Shown: piece by piece, positions 1-5,483 of the stretch | Position numbering within the stretch: position 1 is the stretch's first letter | Layout: each line of letters starts with the position of its first letter | DNA from: JANLQX01 sp031418775 | GTDB taxonomy: Bacteria; Actinomycetota; Acidimicrobiia; Acidimicrobiales; JANYDT01 | NCBI GenBank assembly: GCA_031418775.1 | Contig: JANOJN010000033.1 | Location: forward strand, 1-7,231 | Direction: 5' to 3' | Length of the DNA: 7,231 nucleotides | Program-made: the position numbers and the translations under genes | The notes under the pieces: generated by a model | The model's database searches: none | What the model was told of the DNA's origin: nothing | What the model saw: only the letters and a program-made list of their open reading frames with translations

Positions 1-2
1 AC

Positions 3-1253
3 CCGGGAACCGCCAAGGTTGCGTTACGGGAACTCCGACGACTCCGCGGGGAACTCGCCTCCGCCGAAGCCGTCCTCGTCGGCGTCATGAAAACCGAAAC
101 CGGACGCGACACCAAAGCCACCCTCGCCCGGGGATTCGGCATGTCCGCCGCCGAAGCCGCCAAAGCCGAAGCCGTCGCCGACGTCGTCACCCGCATCCCC
201 GGCGCCGACGACGCCCTCGCCGACGGAACCGTCACCGGTGAACACCTCCGCAAACTCGCCCCCATCACCAACCCCACCGAAGCCGCCGAACTGTTCGAGT
301 TGGCACCCAGTCAGTCACCCGACGACTTCGCCAAAACCGTCGACCGCTACCGCATCAACCGCGACTCCGAAGGATGGCGCGCCCGCCAACGCGCCGCCCG
401 GTCATTGCGGTTCTTCAAAGCCGACGACGGCTGCGTCGGCTTCCGCGGAATCCTCCCCACATTGGAAGGCGAACGAATCAAAGCCGCCATCAACCACGCC
501 TGCGACGCCGCCTGGCGCACCGCCCACCCCGAACGCGCCGACACCGCCGGCGCACACGACGACGAACCCCGAGACCGGAGAATGGCCGACGCCCTCGTCT
601 CGCTCGTGTTGGGCGACCCTACGACTCCGAGTACCGGGGCGGCCCGGACCGCGCTCATCGTCACCGTCCAAGCCGAAACCCTCCAAGCCCACATCCTCGG
701 TTCCGGGCCACTCCCCACCGAAGACGCCATCGACCTCGCCGACGACCCCCGCACCGATCTATACGCAGCCATACAGACCACCGACGGCGCAGTGATGAAG
801 TTCGGCCGGTCCCGGAGGCTCGCCTCGGCACTCCAAAAACTCGCCCTCGCACTCCGCGAACACGGCACCTGCGCCTACACCGGCTGCGACGTCCCATGGA
901 ACCGATGCGACGCCGACCACGACCCACCATGGGACCAAGACGGCCTCACCGACATCAACAAGATGAAATTGATGTGCACCAACGGACACCACACCCACCG
1001 CCACGAAACCGGCAACAACATCACCCGACAACCCAACGGCACCTGGACCGTCGACAACGAAACCCCCGAACCCTGGCCACCACCACCACCCCCGGAAGAC
1101 GACGATCACGGCTCGATCGCGCACGCTCGCGAGGCCTGCCTCGAACGACTCCGAAACGTCCGGTGCCGACTTCGGCACACCATTTCGCACACACCAGACG
1201 GTGAAGACGACACTGACGACCAACCCGCCGGCGTTGGGGCGGACGCGAGCTGA
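3..1253 (+). CDS. DUF222 / HNH endonuclease family protein (5'-partial)
   Basis: The frame is open from the first bases of the window, so the gene very likely starts upstream; the ATG at 87 sits inside the DUF222 region and has no clear Shine-Dalgarno. Counting from that ATG, residues 1-230 resemble the DUF222 helical domain (text such as ARGFGMSAAEAAKAEAVADV and GTVTGEHLRKLAP). A zinc-ribbon HNH nuclease domain follows: C262-x4-C267, C274, D277-H278 with PPW at 280-282, then C297 and HH at 301-302 with further His at 304 and 306. These match the usual DUF222-HNH order with paired Cys and a DH core. The tail has a proline run at about 331-338 and an acidic, helical end. The family (13E12-type repeats of mycobacteria) is often multicopy in actinobacteria; the target is not known, and a DNA nicking or cutting role is inferred from the HNH fold. 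It is convergent with the GFA operon. Confidence 0.9.
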   Translation, partial: PGTAKVALRELRRLRGELASAEAVLVGVMKTETGRDTKATLARGFGMSAAEAAKAEAVADVVTRIPGADDALADGTVTGEHLRKLAPITNPTEAAELFELAPSQSPDDFAKTVDRYRINRDSEGWRARQRAARSLRFFKADDGCVGFRGILPTLEGERIKAAINHACDAAWRTAHPERADTAGAHDDEPRDRRMADALVSLVLGDPTTPSTGAARTALIVTVQAETLQAHILGSGPLPTEDAIDLADDPRTDLYAAIQTTDGAVMKFGRSRRLASALQKLALALREHGTCAYTGCDVPWNRCDADHDPPWDQDGLTDINKMKLMCTNGHHTHRHETGNNITRQPNGTWTVDNETPEPWPPPPPPEDDDHGSIAHAREACLERLRNVRCRLRHTISHTPDGEDDTDDQPAGVGADAS

Positions 1254-1464
1254 CCGGGGCGCCTTCGGGGCTCCTGGCCCACCGACAAGCGGGTGACCCT
1301 GGGCGACCGCCGCAAGACCCTCTGGCTCAGCCTTCGTGGTCGAACTCTTCGAAGCCGTCGCCGGCGGCGCCTTCGGGGCTCCTGGCCCACCGACAAGCGG
1401 GTAACCCTGGGCGACCGCCGCAAGACCCTCCGGCTCAGCCTTCGTAGTCGAACTCCTCGAGGCC
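1254..1464. repeat. Tandem direct repeat, two 108-bp units
   Basis: Positions 1261-1356 and 1369-1464 align at an offset of 108 bp with 91 of 96 identical bases; mismatches are at 1295/1403, 1323/1431, 1338/1446, 1348/1456 and 1353/1461. The right unit contains the last nine codons and stop of the GFA gene plus 66-69 bp of its 3' flank. The left unit is a diverged copy of the same segment lying just after the stop of the HNH gene. The unit contains the short C-UUCG-G sequence near 1265 and 1373, but no convincing terminator with a T-tract was found. The period is 36 codons, so the two stop codons are in the same frame on the minus strand. Confidence 0.93.
1327..1356 (-). pseudogene. Detached duplicate of the GFA gene 3' end
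   Basis: On the minus strand this stretch reads GFEEFDHEG followed by TGA, against GLEEFDYEG and TGA at the true end of the GFA gene 108 bp away. Only the tail is present; no zinc-binding segment precedes it. It is either a leftover from a local tandem duplication or the scar of a deleted second gene copy. It is in frame with the GFA gene, so readthrough of the GFA stop would add 35 residues ending in this copy. No independent start or ribosome binding site is seen, so it is unlikely to be expressed alone. Confidence 0.35.
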
Positions 1465-1836
1465 GGCTGGTCGTTCGTGATAGTCGGCCATCTCGGCGAC
1501 GTACCAGGACCGCGTCGTTCTTAGCCCGGTCGGCTGGCCCAACGATCCGGCCGTGATGCTGAGCCGTTCGGGGTTGGCCGCGGTCCGCCAGAAGAGCGAC
1601 GAACCGCATCGTGAGCAGAAGCCGTACTCAACACCGTCTGCCGCCGAGTACCAGGACAGCAACGACTCGCCCTCGATCTGCACGTTCGCGGTCGGCGCGG
1701 CGGTCGCCGCCATGTGGTGCCCGGTGAACCGACGGCAGCGATCGCAATGGCAGTTGTACACGTCGCGCATCGGGCCGACCACGGTGTAGCGAACGCCGCC
1801 GCACATGCACGAGCCGTGGCTGAGTTGCTCACTCAT
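1435..1836 (-). CDS. GFA / CENP-V domain zinc-binding protein
   Basis: This 133-residue protein matches the family named for glutathione-dependent formaldehyde-activating enzyme in both length and motif order. The visible zinc-site cysteines are C10-x-C12 followed by GGVRY, C29-H-C31-x2-C34, and C74-x2-C77 followed by GSSLFW. These are the seven conserved Cys of the Mss4-like beta fold, which binds two zinc ions. Most bacterial members have no proven substrate; formaldehyde-glutathione chemistry holds for few of them, and actinobacteria generally lack glutathione, so the real function is open. The start is well placed: GAGAG at 1847-1843 lies 6 nt before the ATG and overlaps the TGA of the upstream crotonase gene, which suggests translational coupling. 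The protein is predicted cytosolic. The final codons are part of the 108-bp duplication. Confidence 0.9.
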   Translation of the reverse strand: MSEQLSHGSCMCGGVRYTVVGPMRDVYNCHCDRCRRFTGHHMAATAAPTANVQIEGESLLSWYSAADGVEYGFCSRCGSSLFWRTAANPERLSITAGSLGQPTGLRTTRSWYVAEMADYHERPAGLEEFDYEG

Positions 1837-1845
1837 ACAGCGCTC

Positions 1846-2625
1846 TCACGTCGCTGGTGTGCCATGACGACCGGCCCCTGAGGCGAACCGTGCAGCGCCT
1901 TCGCGGGTCTCCCCCGAACGCACGGTGGCGAGTCCCAACGCGGTTTCCCTCGCAAGCGCGTCACGCAGATTCAGCGACCACTGATCATATGTAGACATAC
2001 GATCTGATCGCAGGCACCGCTGGGGAAGCGCAGCCAACTCTCGGGCGAGTTGCACGGCAACGTCGAGCGCAGTTCCCTCCGGCACCACCCGGTTCGCCAG
2101 TCCCATGAGCGATGCTTCTTCGGCATCGACGGCGCGGCCCGTGAGAATCATGTCGAGCGCACGACTGTGCCCGATCAGGCGAGGAAGACGAATCGTTCCA
2201 CCGTCGACGAGGGGCACACCCCAGCGTCGGCAGTACACACCGAACACCGCCGTGGTCGAAGCCACCCGGAGGTCGCACCACGCGGCCAGCTCGAGTCCGC
2301 CGGCAACGGCATGGCCCTCGACCGCGGCGATCACCGGCTTCGAGAGAAGCAATCGCGTCGGCCCCATCGGACCGTCGAGAGAGACGTCTGCCTCGATGCG
2401 ATTCCCTCGACCGCTCCCGATCGCCTTGAGGTCGGCGCCGGCACAGAAGGTTCCGTTGGCCCCGGTGAGCACGGCAACGCTGAGGGACTCGTCGGCGTCG
2501 AAGTCACGGAAGGCCGTGACGAGCGCGGTGGCGGTCGGACCATCGACGGCGTTGCGGGCCTCCCGCCGATCGATGGTGACAACGAGAACAGGGCCGTCGG
2601 TGCGGAGATGAACGGTCATGGGCAT
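1846..2625 (-). CDS. Enoyl-CoA hydratase/isomerase (crotonase) family protein
   Basis: The 259-residue length is typical of a crotonase monomer. Motifs: ARNAVDG at 23-29, the first oxyanion-hole segment FCAGADL at 60-66, and the second, GHAVAGGLELAAWCDLRVAS, at 104-123, then FGVYCRRWGVPLVDGGTIRL at 128-147. The family binds acyl-CoA and stabilises an enolate. E112 matches the first catalytic Glu of rat enoyl-CoA hydratase (E144). At the place of the second Glu (E164) the protein has C132, while an Asp (D141) sits nine residues later, so classical hydration is uncertain; isomerase, thioesterase or another crotonase reaction is possible. It is the first gene of a two-gene operon with the GFA protein. 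The start could be codon 1 or the Met two codons later; no strong Shine-Dalgarno separates them. A palindrome, tcacgtga, lies at 2637-2644 just upstream. Confidence 0.9.
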   Translation of the reverse strand: MPMTVHLRTDGPVLVVTIDRREARNAVDGPTATALVTAFRDFDADESLSVAVLTGANGTFCAGADLKAIGSGRGNRIEADVSLDGPMGPTRLLLSKPVIAAVEGHAVAGGLELAAWCDLRVASTTAVFGVYCRRWGVPLVDGGTIRLPRLIGHSRALDMILTGRAVDAEEASLMGLANRVVPEGTALDVAVQLARELAALPQRCLRSDRMSTYDQWSLNLRDALARETALGLATVRSGETREGAARFASGAGRHGTPAT

Positions 2626-2761
2626 GGTCTAGCGCATCACGTGACCGATCTACCTCGGAGAAGGACTCCCGGTGGAGCGATAGCCATTCACAGCCCAACC
2701 AGGTGCGCGTAGGTCAATCGCGCCGACACGTGCGGACCTCAACGCTTGACCGACAAACCGA

Positions 2762-2784
2762 AGATCCGGTCGCCGACCGGATCT
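2762..2784. promoter_or_regulatory. Perfect 10-bp inverted repeat, 3-nt loop
   Basis: The arms agatccggtc (2762-2771) and gaccggatct (2775-2784) are exact reverse complements around the loop gcc. No T-run follows on the plus strand, and the neighbouring genes diverge from here, so a terminator is less likely than an operator or a 5'-leader hairpin for the panB-like gene, whose start is about 125 bp downstream. Confidence 0.55.
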
Positions 2785-2856
2785 CGAGAGGGCAAAGACG
2801 CTCGGACTACGCTCCGCAGCGCAGCCAGGGCAGTTGCTCACCCAGGCAGTGACGAA

Positions 2857-2898
2857 CCAGGCTTTCTCACCCAGGCTTTCTCACCCAGGCTCTCCGAC
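2857..2898. repeat. 14-bp tandem repeat before the panB-like start
   Basis: Two identical units ccaggctttctcac at 2857-2870 and 2871-2884 are followed by a degenerate third, ccaggctctccgac, at 2885-2898. A weaker relative begins near 2842. The array ends directly at the AGGA ribosome binding site, so it would lie in the mRNA leader; a change in copy number would alter leader length without touching the coding frame. Confidence 0.85.
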
Positions 2899-2908
2899 AG
2901 GAACGTCC

Positions 2909-3730
2909 ATGACTCGCATACTCGACTACTCCGGGCGAGAGGCCGACCGTACGGTCACCGTTGCGTCAATCGCCGTGCTCAAGCACTCGGGACGACAACT
3001 CGCGCAGGTCACCGCGTCCACGCCGGCGGAAGCCGCCGCGGCGGAGGCGGCCGGGATCGAAATGGTCGTGTGCATGGCCAGCGCGGTCCCGGCCGTCCGG
3101 AAGGGCTCGCGCCGTGTGTTCGTCACCGCGGCAATCGACTTCGGCGGCGCTGTCACCCTCGATGAGCTGCTGGGCACCGCGTTGCAGGCGCTGACGGATG
3201 GAGCCGACGCGGTGATCACCGCACGACGGCTCGACGCCGTGCGATTGCTCGCCGCCGAGGACATCCCGGTCATGGGTCACCTCGGTTTCGTCCCGAAGAA
3301 GTCGACGCGCCACGGCGGCGTCCGCACGGTCGGCAAGACGGCCGACGAGGCGGTGCGACTGTGGAAGCAGTTCCAGCAACTCGAAGAAGCGGGCGCGTTC
3401 GCCGTGGAGTGCGAGCTGATCCCCGCCGAGGTCATGGCGGAGATCAACGCCCGAACCGGCCTGGCCACGATCTCGCTGGGATCGGGGCCCGCTGCCGATG
3501 TGCTGTTCGTCTTCGGTTCAGATCTCTGTGGTGAAAGCGAGCGCAAGCCGCGCCACGCCCGCTCCTACGCCGACCTCGCATCGCTCTACGCGCGCATCGA
3601 GGTCGAACGAGTTCGAGCGCTGTCAGCCTTCCGCGCCGACGTCGCTTCCGGCAGCTACCCGAGCGATGCCGAGATCGGGCACATCGAACCTGCAGAACTC
3701 GCGCGCTTCGTCACCTCATTGCGAAGCTGA
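2909..3730 (+). CDS. PanB-like protein (ketopantoate hydroxymethyltransferase homologue, catalytic residues substituted)
   Basis: A 273-residue protein (E. coli PanB has 264). The start is ATG 2909, with AGGA at 2899-2902 six bases before it; a TTG at 2834 would add a repeat-encoded N-terminus and is rejected. PanB landmarks in order: AEAAGIEMVV (45-54), DIPVMGHLGFVPK (118-130), GGVRTVGKT (136-144), LEEAGAFAVECELIPAEV (158-175), ISLGSGPAADVLFVFGSDL (188-206) and the C-terminal DVASGSYPSDAE (244-255). PanB uses methylene-tetrahydrofolate to hydroxymethylate ketoisovalerate for pantothenate. Aligned by eye to E. coli PanB, D45 corresponds to M56, D84 to A75, K112 to I103 and E114 to A105; only E181 is kept, as E169. 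About 20 residues after the first of these sites are missing. Mg2+ and ketopantoate binding would be lost, so I infer a different reaction or a non-catalytic role. panC and panD are not adjacent. The protein is predicted cytosolic. Confidence 0.82.
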   Translation: MTRILDYSGREADRTVTVASIAVLKHSGRQLAQVTASTPAEAAAAEAAGIEMVVCMASAVPAVRKGSRRVFVTAAIDFGGAVTLDELLGTALQALTDGADAVITARRLDAVRLLAAEDIPVMGHLGFVPKKSTRHGGVRTVGKTADEAVRLWKQFQQLEEAGAFAVECELIPAEVMAEINARTGLATISLGSGPAADVLFVFGSDLCGESERKPRHARSYADLASLYARIEVERVRALSAFRADVASGSYPSDAEIGHIEPAELARFVTSLRS

Positions 3731-3770
3731 CGGGTCGGGAGCAGAAGCCGCGCAGGTGTGACCGTAGTGG

Positions 3771-3848
3771 CCACACCGCCACACCGCCACACCGCCACAC
3801 CGCCACACCGCCACACCGCCACACCGCGGCCGACACACCGCCACACCG
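3771..3848. repeat. 8-bp microsatellite (ccacaccg)n in convergent gap
   Basis: Seven exact copies of ccacaccg fill 3771-3826. After the interruption cggccg (3827-3832) come acacaccg and one further exact copy, ending at 3848. The array lies between the 3' ends of the panB-like gene and the P450 gene. A ggtgtg at 3755-3760 can pair with cacacc in any unit, giving a weak hairpin 25-50 nt past the panB-like stop, without a T-tract. Open frames across the array on the minus strand (repeated VWRCGG-like text) are products of the repeat. The rest of 3731-3997 shows no gene. Confidence 0.95.
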
Positions 3849-3997
3849 CCACGTCCCGCGACCCGCGACCGACACGCTGACATGTCCAACAAGGTTCGAC
3901 CGGGCGTCGCGATGGTCCGCAGCGGTTTCGATAGCGCCAACCAACCGACGTAGCGCGCGTTCAACGCCACTCGAACGGCCGTGACGGGCGAGCGGCG

Positions 3998-5221
3998 CTA
4001 GGCGCCCCGCCCGATGGTGAGCGACGCCACGCTACGGGTCGCGTCGGTGATGAGGAAGGGCTGCAGGTCGCCGACCTCGAATGGACCTACGAAGTGCTCG
4101 AGCAGGAGCTGCGAGCCGATGACGGTCTCGGCGCGGGCCATCTCGTAGCCGAGGCAGAAGTGCTTCCCGAGACCGAAGCCGAGATGCCCGGCGCGCCCGC
4201 CCTTGCGACCGCCCCGGCGGAGCTCCTTGCCCTCGTGGAGGTCGTCGCGCGACAGGTCGAACCGGCGAGGGTCGCGGAACGCTGTCTCGTCGTTGTTGGC
4301 CGACGCGATCGAGATGCTGACGATCGACCCGGACGGGATCGTCACCCCGTGCAGCTCGAAGTCGGCGACGCACAGGCGCGCCTGGCCCATCACCGGCGGC
4401 GAATGGCGCATCATCTCGCTGAAGGCCCCATCGAAGCGCGAGGGATCATCCCGCACGAGAGAGAGCTGATCGGGATCGCGTAGAAGGTTCGCCCACGTGT
4501 TGGTGATCGCCTTGTCGGTCGTCTCGCCGCCCGCCACGAACATCAGGCTGATGAACGCCTCGACCTCGTCGCGGGTCAGGCGGCGACCGTCCGCCTCGGC
4601 CTGAAGCATGCGGCTGATGAGGTCGCCCATCGGACAGGCCGAGCGCGACTCGATCACCGGGGCCACATGGGCCATGAGCTCCTCGCGGGCGGCGATGCCG
4701 CCCGGGCGCCGCTCGGGCTTGCCGAACACCAATGCCGCCATCATCGTGGAGTACCAGTCGTGGAAGCGGTCGTGGTCGTCGCCGGGCATGCCGAGCATGG
4801 CGACGATCACGTTGACGGGCATCCGGTTGGTGAAGGCACCCACGAGCTCCACCGGTCCGTCGGGGAAGGCGTCGATCAGCACAGACGACTCGCTCCGGAT
4901 CACGTCGAGGTACCGCGCGAGGTTGTTACCTACGAGCTCGGGCGACACGACTTTGCGCAAGGACACGTGCTCGGCGCCGTCGAGCTGGAGCATGGTTCGG
5001 CCGAACACGACACCGAGGGAATGCTCGTAGATCGAGTTGGAGAAGTGATCGTTGTCGGCGAAGACGGCGCAGACGTCGTCGTAGCGGGTGATGACCCACT
5101 GCTTGGCGACCTCGTTCCAGAACACCGGGTGGTCGTGGCGGAGCCGCTCCCACACCGGCCACGGGTCGAGCCGGAAACCCATGCCCATGAGATCTGCACC
5201 GATGACCGAAGCAGCGCCCAC
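3998..5221 (-). CDS. Cytochrome P450 (bacterial, soluble)
   Basis: A full-length 407-residue bacterial P450: a haem-thiolate monooxygenase that would need a separate ferredoxin and reductase, neither of which is encoded here. Landmarks: the C-helix EHVSLRKVVSP with H85 and R89 facing haem propionates; the I-helix VAGGETT (229-235) with the acid-alcohol pair E233-T234; the K-helix ExxR as E269-MM-R272; DPRRFDLSR at 317-325; and the haem loop FGLGKHFCLG at 349-358 with ligand C356. No signal or membrane anchor is seen. A basic, Gly-rich insertion of about 15 residues (roughly 331-345, with RRGGRKGGR) sits just before the haem loop, where related P450s usually have only a few residues. The start is GTG 5221, supported by GGAGG at 5233-5229 seven bases upstream; the Met at codon 12 has no such site. 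Substrate cannot be told from sequence; the exact CYP family is not assigned. Confidence 0.95.
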   Translation of the reverse strand: MGAASVIGADLMGMGFRLDPWPVWERLRHDHPVFWNEVAKQWVITRYDDVCAVFADNDHFSNSIYEHSLGVVFGRTMLQLDGAEHVSLRKVVSPELVGNNLARYLDVIRSESSVLIDAFPDGPVELVGAFTNRMPVNVIVAMLGMPGDDHDRFHDWYSTMMAALVFGKPERRPGGIAAREELMAHVAPVIESRSACPMGDLISRMLQAEADGRRLTRDEVEAFISLMFVAGGETTDKAITNTWANLLRDPDQLSLVRDDPSRFDGAFSEMMRHSPPVMGQARLCVADFELHGVTIPSGSIVSISIASANNDETAFRDPRRFDLSRDDLHEGKELRRGGRKGGRAGHLGFGLGKHFCLGYEMARAETVIGSQLLLEHFVGPFEVGDLQPFLITDATRSVASLTIGRGA

Positions 5222-5228
5222 GTCCGAA

Positions 5229-5233
5229 CCTCC
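5229..5233 (-). promoter_or_regulatory. Ribosome binding site that fixes the GTG start of the P450
   Basis: On the minus strand GGAGG is followed by seven bases and GTG. This is the strongest Shine-Dalgarno among the minus-strand genes here and decides for the GTG at 5221 over the internal ATG at codon 12. Confidence 0.8.
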
Positions 5234-5307
5234 AGAGACGAGAGGTTACCCGTAGGTCGTCCCCCGGGCGTCGGACAGGTACCCGAGCGACACCGGGACG
5301 GGCAACG

Positions 5308-5336
5308 TCGACGATGAGGAAATCGACGATGAGGAA
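5308..5336. repeat. 15-bp-period direct repeat
   Basis: The sequence tcgacgatgaggaa occurs at 5308-5321 and again at 5323-5336. The second copy runs into the left end of the 66-bp tandem repeat, making a composite repeat block upstream of the P450 ribosome binding site. Confidence 0.85.
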
Positions 5337-5464
5337 CTGCTCTGCTTCATCAGCGCAGTCGAAAGCTCACGCGTCAGGAACAAACCGTGCAGGGGTGAGG
5401 AACTGCTCTGCTTCATCAGCGCACTCGAAAGCTCACGCGTCAGGAACAAACCGTGCAGGAGTGA
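5330..5464. repeat. Tandem direct repeat, two 66-bp units
   Basis: Positions 5330-5393 and 5396-5459 match at an offset of 66 bp with a single difference (g 5358 against c 5424). Similarity fades after 5460, with partial matches to about 5467. The period equals 22 codons, so all six frames repeat in phase and long open frames appear on both strands (for example LHGLFLTRELSSALMKQ on the minus strand). The unit nearest the cupin gene holds what seems to be the ancestral last nine codons and TGA of that gene. The block fills most of the 262 bp between the cupin stop and the P450 start; no separate promoter or terminator was recognised in the remainder. Confidence 0.95.
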
Positions 5465-5483
5465 TGAGATCGCCCCGCTACAC

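Larger units (their letters stand above)
2626..2908. promoter_or_regulatory. Divergent intergenic region between crotonase operon and panB-like gene
   Basis: The 283-bp region separates two divergent genes, so both promoters should lie here. Two TTGACC hexamers face away from each other: minus strand at 2717-2712 and plus strand at 2746-2751. They look like -35 boxes, but neither has a clear TAnnnT at the usual 16-18 bp distance. CACGTG occurs at 2638-2643 and 2727-2732. An inverted repeat and a 14-bp tandem repeat are listed separately. No convincing ORF was found in it. Confidence 0.4.

Noticed and set aside
1254..1464. CRISPR-like array
   Set aside because: Units are contiguous 108-bp copies without spacers, and there are only two.
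1106..1609. Minus-strand Arg-rich frame spanning the 108-bp repeat
   Set aside because: It is a shadow of the HNH gene, the GFA gene and the repeat in another frame.
2834..2908. TTG start for the panB-like gene
   Set aside because: The extension is encoded by the 14-bp repeat array, and the ATG at 2909 has a well-spaced AGGA.
3891..3911. ggttcgaccgg resembling a tRNA T-loop
   Set aside because: No acceptor, D or anticodon stems could be drawn around it.
3655..3970. Minus-strand frames translating the 8-bp repeat as VWRCGG text
   Set aside because: An 8-bp unit cycles through all three frames and gives similar text in each; there is no independent evidence of coding.
3994..4006. ggcgc-tag-gcgcc hairpin at the P450 stop codon as a terminator
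   Set aside because: Only five base pairs and no T-tract on either strand; such short GC palindromes are common in GC-rich DNA.
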